Positions 1-10,756 of a stretch of 64,000 nt of DNA are shown here, in pieces. Position numbers and translations under genes: made by a program. The notes beneath the pieces were generated by a model, which searched no databases, was not told where the DNA came from, and saw only the letters and a program-made list of their open reading frames with translations. Source of the stretch: Heterobilharzia americana (Eukaryota > Platyhelminthes > Trematoda > Strigeidida > Schistosomatidae); assembly GCA_944470555.2 (NCBI GenBank), contig OX104127.1, forward strand, positions 119,502,741 through 119,566,740, written 5' to 3'. Numbering within the stretch: position 1 is the first letter of the stretch; each line of letters starts with the position of its first letter.

Positions 1-540
1 CGTTGTTTCACATATCCAGCCTATTTTATGCTTATGGTATAGTGATTTTTACTTTACAGGTGGCCTATACATAACACTCAGTGGTGAGATGATTTTGCAT
101 AAACATTCGTGTATGTGGGAAAGTTTCTCTCTGTTAGAAGTTCATTAATCGTAGCAAAATTATTATAGCTGCGTGAAATTAGTGAAATATAATTGATGAA
201 TAGTTCACTATTGTACTGTTGATACCCACCAGAACGTGATATATACAGCCAGAAAATCGGGTGATAGGGGGACGGATGAGGTAATACCAGAACAGACAGG
301 AACAACACAAGATCTTGCATAATTGTTTAACAGCTCAAGAAGAGAAAATGAAAATTAACATCCCAGTAAAGCAAAATGACATGAAATGAGTAAATTCCAG
401 TTTTGAATATCGAGGGTAAAAGTCACGTTCGAAATGAACATGTACATGTTGTTCACACTACGCCACGAAACAGCATAACTCCACCTCAATATCAGTTTGT
501 CAAATCTTTATAACAGCTAACCAAAAGTATTAACTCTTGA
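1..540. other. No gene recognised
   Basis: AT-rich sequence. Short open frames lack any family signature, and I see no tRNA-like boxes or long repeats. Confidence 0.5.
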
Positions 541-724
541 GGTTGGAATTCATCATGGACTGACAGTAGTTGGAGGGATATTGGAAAACTGGGAGCACTG
601 GACACTAGTTTCGTCCTGGTATGGAACTCCACAGTAATGTGCACGCGTGACCACATAGCGTCCCACCTGGTACCAAACGTAGGACGTTAAAGATTTGTAA
701 CCAGCATGTGATCGACACAAGATT
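541..724 (-). mobile_element. Hammerhead SINE fragment (family F, foldback type)
   Basis: On the minus strand this ends with the tail shared by all family F copies (CAGTTGGAGG-type tail next to a 'ttcatcatggactgac' end). It carries a decayed hammerhead around 596-642. The GAAAC half and stem II are kept, but the catalytic core reads CTGTGGA instead of CTGANGA, so it should not cleave. It abuts the 3'-truncated end of the RTE copy that starts at 725, which suggests insertion into or next to that element. Confidence 0.6.
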
Positions 725-2745
725 TGTTCTTCCTGAATCCAGTCAATCAGCCAGCCTGTTCCGGTCGCAATTTTGAATCGAGAGGATTTTCTGTCTAGTC
801 TCTGCAGGATGATGCGGCTTAATATTTTGCTGGATGTGGACAGGAGCATGATTCCGCGCCAGTTCTTGTAAAGACTGAGGTCGCCCTTCTCTGGAAGTTT
901 GAGAAAGTGGCCCTTCTTCCAATTGACAGCTACCTTTCCTTGCTTCCTTTCCAACCTTCGGCAGTAGTGGTGTGAGCATGTCCTCTGCTGTCTGTGTGTC
1001 TGTTTTCAGTGTTTCTGGTGAGATCCCATCTGGTCCTGCTGCTTTCCTGGATTTCAGCAACTTTATGGTATTCAGGACATCTGATTTTCTGGGAGAAGTG
1101 TTCACTGATAGTTCTGTGAGTGGGCTGTTGGTGGTGTTTCTCGACGAGTTGCTGGTGATGGTAGTGGTCGATTCAAGAGCTTGTTTCAAGTGGTCAGCCC
1201 ATCGTTTCCTTTGATTCTCCTCCTTCCTAACTAGGTTTCCTTCACTATCTCTCATTGCTTTCATCTGTGCTGCGTTGATCTCTTCCCTACCGGATAACCG
1301 GGTAACCTGGTTATTTGATATAATGTCGTCAGGTCTCTCACTATCTCTCTTACCAGCAGCCTGTTCTGCTTCACTTGCAAGTATGTTGTATGAGTGTCTT
1401 TTGTATTTGCGCGCACACTTCTTCACTTCTTTGTCCAGTGTCGTGTTTTATAGGTTGTGTTCAGTTCCTTTCTTCGTTGTTCACCCTTGCACTATACTAC
1501 ACTACACTACACTGGTTCATCTTCTACTTCACCATCTTCCTCTCCTTGCTCTATCAGCTTCCATGTGGACATCCGTGAACATCCATTCCTTATCTTATCT
1601 TATCTTATCTCATTTTATCTTGCTTCTTCCTTCCTAACACGGTTATGCAGGTCCCCTTCGAAGTAGTCGCTTCCACAGAGTTCCAGTGTTCTTCCACACA
1701 GGTTTCTTTAGGGATGTTTCCTAATGTCTCCCATTTTGTCCTGATGACTGATGTGAGGATGGACTTTGTATTTTGGTCGTTCAGTTCAGTTTGTGTTCAA
1801 CTTGGGTGTTCAACTTGAACGTGAAGGCGAAGGTGAAGGTGAACTGTGGTGTATCATCACCAGCTTCTTCGAGGTTTTTCAACTTGATTTTGAAGGCACG
1901 TTGCTTGCAGCACTGGATAGTGGTGTGAGTGGTGTGAAGCACCAACATCTGATCTTGTGTCCAGTAGACTGGCTGTGTCTCCATCTCTACCTTCTTCACA
2001 TTGAGATGAAGTCGATCTGATTTCTAGTGTAGTTTAGTGTAGTGTAGTGTATTGTGTTCCGGTGTCTGATGAAATCAGATGCATGTCGCTGACTCGTGAA
2101 TATCCTTGTGTTTGTACACACTGCCTCACCTCCGATCACCAAATCGTTGAATGTGGAGATGTCTGCAAACAGTTCATCACTTCACCGATTGCCTCCTGAC
2201 CGATGATGAGTTGTGTTCCTGTGTTGTCCGCTCCGAGTTTGGTATTCATGTCACCCCACCGATTAGAATGAATTTTGATGTTACCATTGCCGTCACCGTC
2301 ACCGTCTGTGGTGTTGTCCAGTACTGATAGTAGTTGTCTGTAGAATTCCTCCTTCTTCTCTTGATCCGCATTATTTGTGAGTGCATAGTGTAGCATTGTA
2401 TGACTGTAACTTTGTTTCTTTCTTTTTGAGTTGAATCTTGGTGTCATGATCGTGATTGTGCAGGAGGAGATTGTTTCTCAGTGTATGAAAGAGAGAGAGA
2501 GAGAGTGTGTGTGTGTCTTCGTTGGTGTTGGCGACATGATGATCACCAGTCGAAAAGTCAGTGCAGTGTGCTGTGCTGTGCTTGTGGTTGTCGTCAGTGT
2601 GACAATATCGGAGTAGATTATTGAGTGTCGAGTTAAGAGTTTGTAGAGTTGACTTCCATTGCATGTGGTCTCTCAGACTCGTAACCTAGCACTTCTCTGG
2701 TATTCCTCCTCATCTCTTTAGCAGTGTGTGGAGCCTTACTAGCCA
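725..2745 (-). mobile_element. RTE-type LINE, 5' half, degenerate (copy A)
   Basis: The minus strand encodes broken pieces of an RTE/SR2-type polyprotein. Around 2136-2447 are endonuclease pieces: 'EEFYRQLLSVLD' and 'GDMNTKLGADNTG', the latter matching the GDxNAK-type endonuclease block. Around 743-1426 is the reverse transcriptase N-terminus with 'RKAAGPDGISPETLK'. A shifted frame at 553-954 continues with 'LYKNWRGIMLLSTSSKILSRI'-like text. The frame is interrupted by simple sequence: GA/GT at about 2488-2517, TAGTG around 2027-2050, CACTA around 1497-1512 and TTATC around 1588-1612. The copy at 34740-36737 carries the same interruptions. Not functional. Confidence 0.85.
2488..2517. repeat. 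(GA)n(GT)n simple repeat inside RTE copy A
   Basis: Pure dinucleotide runs, GA followed by GT, inside the 5' part of the RTE element. The same runs occur at the same place in copy B (about 36499-36528). Confidence 0.9.
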
Positions 2746-3182
2746 ACTTCAAACATGGTGTGGACATTCCATGTCCTTATGTTTACTTTTGCTTTCATTG
2801 GGTGAATGGAAGATACATCGGCCAATTGGCTTGTCGAAGGCTTTCACCAGGCGGTGTCATCCGTCCATGTGATTCCAGTGTGGAATAAGTTAATTTGTAT
2901 GTTTCATATTTTCTTTGTTCCTTGAAGTGTTTTAGTGATTGAAATGGTTTTCCGGGGTAGGGTTTCTGACTCTATGCCCAGCCTTCTGTCTTTATCGGAT
3001 CTAAAGACCGGCTATTGACTAGTGAAGTAGTTACATATACGAAGTTGAATAACGTCGCGATACATGTTTACAATGAAACGTTTTGTCCTGCATTTGAGAA
3101 TCGGTGTTTATACGTTTGCTTTGCATCTGAATCCCGAGAAGCGTAGGTATTAAGTTTTTCTGTTTTTTTGAAAAACGAGGGT
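2746..3182. other. No gene recognised between two mobile elements
   Basis: No family recognised. The stretch lies between the 5' end of RTE copy A and the start of an LTR. Confidence 0.5.
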
Positions 3183-3578
3183 TGTTGTTAGGCCCGAGTT
3201 ACGCATAAAACATTGTTATTGATCTGAATATTTTAACGTGTCATTCCCACACTATTTTTGCGGTATGACCAATAGTCTATTTTTTGCCCCCGTTCTAATG
3301 TAAATCGCTGATTGGTTAACCTATACTCTTGCCATGCCAATACCTCCAATTGCAGACTAGGTCATATTTCATGTGTACACATATTCACGTGTTTTTGGAT
3401 TGGTTGAATATTATATTCTCGGAGTAATAAGCTCTCCCATTATCATCCAGCTTCGGTCTTCTCTCTATTCGTCCTGTGGTTGTAGTCAGTGTCTCTTGCG
3501 TACTAAGTTAGCTGTCAGCCAAACGTGCGTATTATATTCGTTCGGAATATATAACCGTTGTCTTACGAAAATATAACA
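3183..3578 (+). repeat. Probable 5' LTR of a Mag-type Gypsy element
   Basis: The interval begins TGTTGTTAGG and ends ATATAACA (TG...CA ends). It is followed at once by GTTGGCGACGGGAC, a typical primer-binding-site position with TGGCGAC, and then by a gag reading frame. No second copy was seen in the window, so the LTR is assigned from its ends and position only. Confidence 0.6.
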
Positions 3579-3579
3579 G

Positions 3580-4970
3580 TTGGCGACGGGACATACAAGA
3601 GTTGCGACGCAGGTGTTAAAAATGGATGTACAGCGACTAGAAAAATTGATGAAGCAGCAACTGAAGATAATGGAACTGTTTGCTGGTCTGCGCGTCACTC
3701 CATCTTTTTTGGATGATAAGATTGGTTCCAGTATTTCGGAGTTTATCTACAGTCCAGATGCCAATATCACTTTTGATACATATTTTCGACGATACGAAGA
3801 CCTCTTCAGAGATCATTTTGTAAATGAAGACGACGCATAGAAAGCTAGACTTCTACTCTGAAAGCTAGGTTCAGATGAGTTAGATAAATATTGTTATCTT
3901 ATCCGTACACTGAACCCGCGTGACAGAGCATTAGATGAAACAGCAGGAACACTACGGCAGCAGTTTGGAGAACATCACTCACTCTACAATGCCCGCTACC
4001 ATTGCATGAAGTTGTCACTCAATGAAGCTGATGGTGTCCATACCCAACTTGGGATTGTGAATAGAGCATGTGAAGGATACAAGTTTAAGTTACTAACACA
4101 CAAACAATTCAAAGTTCTCATATTTATTTGTGCTCTTCAGTCACAGAAATCCTCAGATATATGCACCTGCTTGCTGATTCGTCTGGAACATGACTCCAAG
4201 CTGACATTGATAGATATTGGTGAGGAATATCAGCGGTTAACTAATGCACATCAAGATACCACCCTTGTAAAGACTGGCGGCCAAAACGCGACAGAAGTGA
4301 ATGTTATAAGACACCGAGATCGACATCAGGTAGCGCAATATGCCACCCTACAAATAATACTCAGCGTAAACCATCATCCGCATGTTGGCATTGTGGAGCT
4401 TGGCACTATGTAAAATCATGCTCCTTCAAACAACATAAGTGTCGCTATTGTCATACGGTGGGGCATAAAGATGGGTTTTGCCATCAACCAAGTTCCACTA
4501 ACAGGAAAAGAAGCTTATCTCGACGTCGATCTACACCAAGATCCCTCAGCATCACGGTAACTTTTCATATCAGTAGCCCAGTACAGTGTAAGTATATAAC
4601 GCTCAACATAAATGGTCAACCTGCTTGTCTCCAAGTAGATACAGTGTCCGATATCACAGTTATTTCCTGGAAATTATGGTCCAATTTTGGCCAGAATTGT
4701 TGGCAATGAGGCAAACAGCTATGACTACATGTAGCGGTAAGCTTCAGCTGGTTGGTCAATTACATTGCTGTTTCATTTCGCAATACTTCTTTTGGTGGAG
4801 TTTGGTATATTACTGATGCCAATCTCAACCTGTTGGGTTTCGACTGGTTCGAGAGTTTGAAACTTGCCGACTTTCCATTGAGTATGGTCTGCAACAAAGT
4901 GGAAGGAGCGTAAGATGTTCCTACACCTAACGAAGATACAGCGTCCCCATTAGTGTCCACAAGAGGTTAT
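3580..4970 (+). pseudogene. Mag-type LTR retrotransposon gag-protease, broken
   Basis: Several frames read in order. First comes a gag N-terminus (about 3622-3840) with 'FVNEDDA' next to a stop at 3838-3840. Gag continues in frames through 'LDETAGTLRQQFGEHHSLYNARY', 'CEGYKF' and 'LTHKQFKVLIFICAL' (to about 4410). Two CCHC-like knuckles then read 'CWHCGAWHYVKSC' and 'CRYCHTVGHKDGFC' (about 4385-4485). A retropepsin-like segment follows with 'LQVDTVSDITVIS' (the position of the active-site Asp-Thr) and, near 4830, 'LNLLGFDWFE'. Stops and frame shifts break it, and the polymerase is missing. The gag style matches the Mag lineage common in invertebrates; exact naming would need a database match. 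Confidence 0.8.
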
Positions 4971-5264
4971 GCAATTAACCTACTGGATTGTGCCGTCCAC
5001 ACACTTCTTGTCACTTCAGTTCAAGTGGGAAATGAATCCTGCAGATATTCGATTGCCAACTAAATATCAACGGTCCTATGTTGCATTTAACTGCGTTCTA
5101 ATATATGGCTGTGAATTATGGCAATTCATGTTGGAGGGTACAATAGGGCTACATGTGTTTGCTTACTATTAACTTTGTCGCATTGACCTCGTGTCTTGGA
5201 ACCACTATACCTTACAACTGGATCAAAATTCAGCGGGCCACATTTTGAGAAGTCTCTCTGTTAG
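4971..5264. other. Unassigned, possibly element remnant
   Basis: No clear protein homology in any frame. It may be a decayed continuation of the Mag-type element, but no polymerase motif is visible. Confidence 0.4.
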
Positions 5265-5760
5265 CATTATCACTGGCTGACATTACTTGGGGAAGCATTG
5301 AAAACCCAGGAGCACTGGACAGCTGTTTCATCCTAGCATGGGACTCCCCAGAAGTATGCGCTCACCACCCGGCTAGGGATCGAACTGAGGAACTTCAGGT
5401 CCCAGGACGAACGCGTTAACCATTCAGCCACCGGTTCGGGGTTCAGTGGTTCACAGTTTCCAACTTTTGTCAATTCACAGAATAGCGCAACTATCACCTA
5501 AGCTCTTCAGTTGGCATCCGCTTCCCTTTCGACTATTTGACCCAAACTGCAAACCATTGAACTCCGGCCAAGTGGCTGAATGGTTAACGCGTTCACTGTG
5601 GAACCTAAAGTTCCGAGGTTCAATCCGTAGCCGGGTCATGGGTAAGTACTGCTGAAGAGTCACATACTAAGATGAAACAACTAAACAATGCTCCCGGGTT
5701 TTTCAATGGTTCCCTAACTGATGTCAGTCCGTGGCGAATACTACCTCTAAATTAAAATCC
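5265..5760. mobile_element. Inverted pair of hammerhead SINEs (family F)
   Basis: The left copy (about 5265-5445) is on the minus strand and the right copy (about 5565-5760) on the plus strand. Each has a tRNA-like head. On the right this is 'AAGTGGCTGAATGGTTAACG' as box A and 'GAGGTTCAATCC' as box B, resembling a Leu/Ser-type tRNA. Each head is followed by a hammerhead remnant: left core CTGGGGA (A6 lost), right core CTGAAGA with a weak stem II. The tails face outward. About 120 bp of unrelated sequence separates the heads. Confidence 0.75.
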
Positions 5761-6302
5761 CCACTCATCTCCAAAATAAATTAGCGTTTTATCAAGAGAT
5801 GTCTGTTACCAATATGATTTACGGAAATCCAATGAGTTGAAACACAAATTAAGAATAGAATGGGATCTATGCAGTAGGCTATTCATCAGTTAAGGCTACT
5901 GTATGTTCTTTCAATGCTGAGAATTATTAATTTTGTACTGGGTATACATTTGTGAGCTCATATTAAGGCATAGCATATTTATTCGTCTGTGTATGATACA
6001 AAAAATGAATAAATTCTTAAATGAAACTACATAACAAAACTTCAAATTAACTGAACAATAACTTAAAGTTATGATTTTCACTTGAGTTGGTTTCCTTCAG
6101 AAATTTCAACACTATCTGACTTGGATATGTGGCTGTGATTATCATTACTATTACTGATTCTGTCGTGAATGTGGTTGCTTACAGTAAGTTCAAAAGACTA
6201 ATGAAAATCTTTCAAATTTTCCATTTATTTCACTTTGTTCTTATCAGATGGAAGTCTTTGGATGTGAAATCAAGTAGACAAGCTTTTTCTTCACTTTATT
6301 GA
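5761..6302. other. No gene recognised
   Basis: AT-rich and without tRNA boxes, long open frames or recognisable repeat. Confidence 0.5.
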
Positions 6303-6520
6303 GGTGTGCTCAGTGGCTAGTGATGGATTCATTTCATTCTATTTGGGACTCGTCAGCTGGATATACCTAGCTGTGAGTGATGTTGTTCCGATTGAGGTCC
6401 CCATTGAAGTACAGGTACATCCAGACGACAAGTTCCAAACAGGACGAAGCGCGCGTCTCGGATTCTACTTCCAGTCAGCAAGAGATGAATACAACATAAT
6501 GAATATTCAACAATATCGAG
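6303..6520. mobile_element. Smalpha-like SINE fragments, inverted pair
   Basis: The left part on the minus strand contains TATCCAG-CTGACGA-GTCCCAAATAG, the 5' half of a Smalpha-type hammerhead; its 3' half is altered to AATGAAATG. The right part on the plus strand (about 6412-6490) has the 3' half, AGGACGAAGCGCGCGTC followed by a GGATTC stem strand, but has lost the CTGA core. The two halves point away from each other, and neither looks catalytically complete. Confidence 0.7.
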
Positions 6521-6772
6521 GAGTACACACAAGAGTTTATCTGTCACCAGTGGTCAAGCAATCCAACCCAGTATAGCGACGAGTCGTTAGAAGTATAAAA
6601 TAGCGGGTTTTGTCTTTGAAATCGTCTTGTAGGAACTATCAGTGTCTTAAACTTCCAAATTTGTACTTGCTTCCTTTCATCTAGCTTTAATGACTATACT
6701 TTGTATTATCATGCTGATAAATAGATTCATTCTGATACTAGATTGCTTAGTCGACATAGTATAGAGTGATAC

Positions 6773-6814
<42 letters not shown>

Positions 6815-7094
6815 TAAATAATACTGTATCACTGTGTGCTTTATTGAATAAACAATCAAATACTGAATTATACTTTATAATAGTGTCCTAGCTCTACTTT
6901 TAGGTTCATTTTGTCATCAATTTTCACTAAATCCAACAAGTTCACTTGATTCATTCATCTTGTAAGGATTAGTCTGTAAAGTATGCAGTTCTTTAAATCT
7001 CCTTTTGTGAAACATAACCTATATCTCTATTTCTTTTCAAATTAACATAACAGGTCTAGTTGCTAGGTACTGTAAGTGATAGCTGTTTGAGGTA
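6521..7094. other. No gene; contains an (ATT)n repeat
   Basis: AT-rich. A trinucleotide ATT run lies at about 6775-6811. Nothing else recognised. Confidence 0.6.
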
Positions 7095-7265
7095 GCTTAT
7101 AAACTGTATGAGTAATTCACTCAAGAGCAACGTGGAAGTCGCGGAACTTGGATGTTCTGGGTTCAGTTCCAGACGGGGTTATTACTGAGCACTGCTGAGG
7201 AGTCTCATATACTAGGACGAAACAGCTGTTCAGTACTTCCAGGTTTAATGTTTCTTCAATTGATT
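7095..7265 (+). mobile_element. Hammerhead SINE (family F), single copy
   Basis: A degenerate tRNA-like head ends in GGTTCAGTTCC (box B-like). Next comes the best-preserved plus-strand hammerhead core of this family, and then the usual tail of CCAGGTTTAATGTTTCTTC. There is no inverted partner nearby. Confidence 0.7.
7189..7236 (+). ncRNA. Hammerhead ribozyme motif (family F)
   Basis: The parts lie in order: stem I GCACTG; core CTGAGGA; stem II GTCT/GGAC around a 9-nt loop; GAA; a self-complementary stem III ACAG/CTGT; T at the cleavage position (GUU triplet); and stem I strand CAGTAC. All invariant core bases are present, and stem I pairs at five of six positions. The tiny stem III resembles the one in Smalpha ribozymes. 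Activity is inferred, not shown. Confidence 0.7.
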
Positions 7266-7313
7266 TCACTTTGTGATGAATAACAACTTAAAATTTGAAA
7301 ATTATTTGAAAAT

Positions 7314-8033
7314 GATCTATTATTATTATTATTATTTGTCCCTTGGGTTCCTAGTGGAACATAGGTCTTCAGTAGCACGTCTCCATTCCACTCTGTCCTC
7401 TGCAATCTTTCGGACCTGGCCCCACGACAGCCCAGAAGCTCTCATTTCTTCCTCACACCATCTCCTCCATGTCACCCTCACCTCGGACGCCCAACTCGCC
7501 GTTTCCCATCTGGGTTCCACTCAACAGCCTGGCTGGCCTGGCGCGTCATGTCCCCAGTCGGCCTTCTCAGTGTATACCCAATCCATCTCCAATTTCTTCT
7601 GCATATTTGTTGAGCGATAGGTTTTTGGTTGGTTCGTTGCCAGCCAGCCAGAGTTCCTTGTTGCTCATTCTTATTATTCTGGCCATCTGAGCTTCAGTAA
7701 CGAGCCAGCGTAGGCAGCTGTTGACGAATATCGGTAGTTTGTTGGAAATGCCTTTCGTAACGCACCAAGTCTCTGAACCATACAGAAGCACTGACTTAAC
7801 TGAATTGGTGTTGAAAATCTGGATCTTGTTCACGCTTTATGCTGAGTGCAGTGCAGTAGACCTCCACACTAGTTTCAGGTTAATGAACGCCTGTCTTGTT
7901 TTTTCGATCCTGGCTGCTTTGACGTCCTCGTCTGTGCCTGTGTTGCCTGTAGCAGTTGAAACGATGCTGCCTAGATAGGTGAAAGAGGCTACTTCCTTTA
8001 AGTTTCTACAAGACATTATTTCCTTTGGCCAGG
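7314..8033 (-). mobile_element. RTE-type LINE 3' end, degenerate
   Basis: The minus strand encodes the C-terminal region typical of RTE elements in broken frames: 'SVLLYGSETWCVTK' (7567-7833), 'NKLPIFVNSCLRWL', and '[14 protein letters not shown]' near the end (7332-7520). The 3' terminus is an AAT-type run at about 7317-7336, the usual simple-repeat tail of RTE elements. The 5' side is truncated. Confidence 0.85.
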
Positions 8034-8277
8034 TAATCTTTTCTTATAACAGCCAGAAAATGTTTCATAAATCGCTTTACTTCCAGCAATTTTCTTCCAA
8101 TTGAATTATTTTTCTTGACCAAGCTGCAGAGAGAGATGCTACACTTTGAAATTAGATAATGTTAGAAATGACTCAGAAAATAAAATCTCTAGAAGAAAAC
8201 ACGTTTTAATGGAGAATGAATGTTTGGAAACGTTTTCAGCCAACATTAAGGATCAGACGAATAAAACAGCAGGTATC

Positions 8278-8278
<1 letters not shown>

Positions 8279-8343
<65 letters not shown>
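8279..8343. repeat. (AAT)n simple repeat
   Basis: About 65 bp of AAT units with one interruption (AAC). It creates a poly-asparagine open frame that is not a gene. Confidence 0.95.
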
Positions 8344-8346
<3 letters not shown>

Positions 8347-8499
8347 CGTCATCTTTAACAATATCATATCGGAACAGTACTTCTAAAGACATTAGAGGAG
8401 TATTCAACTCTCATGGTATTAAAGTTTGTTTTAAACTTTCAAATTCATTGGAAAAAGGCTTAGTCAAAGTGGATGATACAATTTCGAAGAGAACACAAA

Positions 8500-8735
8500 A
8501 CAACTGTTAAATTTTGAGGGAGTTGTAGAGATTTGGAAATATTGCAAGTTGTTATTCATCGTCATCATCAAAATTTAATCGAACTGGTGCTCATTGGTGA
8601 CTAGCTTCGAGAAGTATTCACGAAGTTCCAATGAGAAGTCGTGACCGGTGGAGTCAAAGCCTGATGGCTATGAGGACAGATACTCAATGATGACATTGGG
8701 TGGCGGTTGCGCTATATCGTGAACAAAACAATTGT
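8500..8735. repeat. Partial foldback repeat, lacks hammerhead
   Basis: It starts with the 'tttgagggagttgtagagattt' phrase that also precedes the family F copies at 9178, 10205 and 10571. It continues into a unit (8585-8725) that is an inverted, diverged copy of 9425-9570. The landmarks 'ctcattggtgactagcttcgag' and 'ggcggttgcgctatatcgtg' occur in reverse complement there. Confidence 0.65.
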
Positions 8736-9174
8736 GTCTACAAATTCAAATCTTTGGAATTTGAGGCTAATTAAATTAGAGAAAGTTGTAGACCTTTAAA
8801 AGTCATAATGAATGAACGCAAGTTTTGTATGAAACACATCTATCAGAGAATTAAGATTAACTAGGAAGATTAAAAAAAGAGCAATCAGCATGCAGTTGAA
8901 AGTGGACTTTAGTAATGTAGATGTTTTGGGAAAGGATTTCTATTCTCATCAGGAAAGATTAAATTCCGAAACCCTACATATTTTAACAACATCATACACT
9001 AAAAACACAAGATATGAAATAGAATCGTCATCTACTTGGCAAACAGTAAACTGAAAAAACTATTTGAAGAAAAACTTTTCTAATTGGGGCTTTAAGAACA
9101 ATGACAATTACTAATTATTCATCAATAAACTAGTATTCTCATGGACGTACTGAAAACAAAGCACAGTTTACAAC
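8736..9174. other. No gene recognised
   Basis: AT-rich, with no motif or repeat recognised. Confidence 0.5.
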
Positions 9175-9650
9175 TGAATTTTGAGGGAGTTGTGGGGATT
9201 TGGAAATATTCCAAGTTGTTATTCATCGTAGATTGACATCAGTTGAAGGAACAAAGGAGACCTGGAAGCACTGGACAGCTGTTTCGTCCTAGTATGGGGT
9301 TCCTCAGCAATGCGCACCCACGACCCCGCCAGTGCTGGGACCCGCAACATTCAGGTTCCGTGGCCAACACGTTACCATTGAGCCACTGGGTCACAATCCA
9401 ATGGTCCATATTTCCAACTTCTGTTAGCTCATGATATAGCGCAACCGCCACCCAATGTCATAGTTGAGTAACTATCCTCATGACCATCAGGCTTTGCCCC
9501 CGCCGGTCACGACTTCTCATTGGAACTTCGGAAATACCTCTCGAAGCTAATCATCAATGAGCACCATACTAGGACGAAACAGTTGTCCAGTGCTCCCAGG
9601 TCTCCTTTGTTCCTCCAACTGATGTCAGTCTACGATGAATAACAACAGAC
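9175..9650. mobile_element. Foldback hammerhead SINE (family F), near full length
   Basis: The left end (9225-9460, minus orientation) has the tail, a hammerhead, and a tRNA-like head with box B GGGTCCCAGC-like and box A around 'ggccaacacgttaccattgagcc' in reverse. A central block follows (about 9425-9570). The right end (9565-9645, plus orientation) repeats the 3' half of the hammerhead and the tail. Both extremities read as reverse complements of each other, 'attcatcgtagattgacatc' against 'gatgtcagtctacgatgaat'. Confidence 0.75.
9268..9313 (-). ncRNA. Hammerhead ribozyme motif (family F)
   Basis: Minus strand parts: stem I GCATTG, core CTGAGGA, stem II ACCC/GGAC (weak, two good pairs), loop CATACTA, GAA, stem III ACAG/CTGT, cleavage C (GUC), stem I CAGTGC. 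The core is complete and stem I pairs fully with one wobble. Stem II is weakened, so activity is doubtful. Confidence 0.65.
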
Positions 9651-9769
9651 TACAACACAAATAAACATACATACAATGAGTGACCTACATTTTTTGTTGG
9701 CAAATAACAATAAGAAATATGAACTTGTAATTACCAATCATAATTACTTAGTCTGAACAACAAACCATG

Positions 9770-10195
9770 TGACTAATGACGTGCAAACACTGAATATTTG
9801 ATGTTCTGTTCAGCTCCATATCGGCATATTCTGCTGAAGAAGCTATGATTTGCATAGCGAAACGTTTAGAGATTTTTTGTTTTATTCATATACACAGGGA
9901 GAAGTAATCGAGTCATACAGTTGAGGGTGGGAGAACATGTACCGAAATGGCTTCAAAAGTAAATGGAGTGTGAAACAATGGTGAACGCTGGTGAGAAATG
10001 ACCCTCTTCATCTATAGCTAAACATACCATAGAAACAGGTCACAAAATTAATGTTTAAATAACTTTCAAAGTTTTATGTAGAAACAGTTAGGGACGTATT
10101 CTGAGATTTTCAGAAGCCATAGACATACCTAAATGGAAACCATCTTTATGTGTACAAAAACAATTTGTTCTTACACTACACCTACCTTAGTGAAC
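9770..10195 (+). mobile_element. Penelope-like element fragment, GIY-YIG C-terminus
   Basis: The plus strand encodes 'YTGRSNRVIQLRVGEHVPKW' from about 9893, the GIY-YIG nuclease core of schistosome Penelope-like elements. After in-frame stops it reads 'SSSIAKHTIETGHKIN', 'FSEAIDIPKWKPSLCVQKQF' and 'VLTLHLP'. These are the standard C-terminal blocks of that family. A hairpin at about 9829-9870, with CTGAAGA and GAAAC flanking a perfect GCTATG/CATAGC stem, lies just upstream and may be part of the element's terminal repeat. Confidence 0.85.
9829..9870 (+). ncRNA. Hammerhead-like hairpin of a Penelope-like element
   Basis: CTGAAGA, one extra A, a 6-bp stem GCTATG/CATAGC with a 5-nt loop, then GAAACGTTTAG. 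This is the arrangement of a hammerhead core with one inserted base before stem II. Penelope-like elements are known to carry hammerhead motifs in their terminal repeats. The extra base makes this a candidate only. Confidence 0.45.
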
Positions 10196-10640
10196 TTTGT
10201 TTTTTGAGGGAGTCTTGGGAGTTTGGAAATATTTCAAGTTTTTATTCATCGTAGACTGACATCAGCTGGAGGAACAAAGGAACTTTGTTTTCTTACCAAG
10301 ATTAGTATCAACTGGGTCACTTCCTGTTTGTTCTCATCTTTCTTAACTTTAATCTCTTATTATGTTAATCGTTGTATTTGTCCCCCCCCACACACACACA
10401 CACTCCTAGCTTGAATATATATTGACTTGACAAGTGAATGTGTGATCTTTTCTGTTCGAAACGTGTTGCACAAATACATCATATTGTTCAAATGAACTTC
10501 GTATTCTAACCACCCTATCGAAATTAATAAAAGGGACTAACTATTTATTGGCGTACTTGTTTTATGGAACTTTTGAGGGAGTTGTGGAGATTTGGAAATA
10601 TTTACAATGAATAACAACTTGCAATACTTGTTTTATTTCC
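10196..10640. repeat. Family F end fragments and a short AC repeat
   Basis: Two partial ends of the foldback family ('tttgagggag' phrases at 10205 and 10571, 'gacatcagctggaggaac' at 10258). A C/CA run sits at 10381-10403. No complete element and no gene. Confidence 0.6.
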
Positions 10641-10724
10641 GGTGTTTTGTTGGATCGGATCGTTCGACGTCTATTGGCATATGGGCTTCTTTGTGGATGC
10701 CTCAATATTGCCTGAATGTTAATT

Positions 10725-10756
10725 ATGATAATTTGGTTGGTTGTGGCTAGCAGAAG
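10725..10756 (+). repeat. Left arm of 32-bp inverted repeat
   Basis: Matches 10993-11024 exactly in reverse complement. It includes the SINE 3' segment 'ggttgtggctagcagaag'. Confidence 0.95.

Noticed and set aside
2371..2664. Open frames rich in His/Thr or Ser across 1275-2664 and 35199-36675 on both strands
   Set aside because: Frames within the decayed RTE endonuclease and RT region, produced by simple repeats. They are identical in both copies and lack independent domains.
8146..8358. Poly-asparagine open frames (also 33892-34086 and 6677-6859)
   Set aside because: They are the AAT microsatellite read as codons; no coding support around them.
10381..10403. Regular repeats as a CRISPR array
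   Set aside because: A simple C/CA run in a eukaryotic genome; there is no repeat-spacer structure anywhere in the window.
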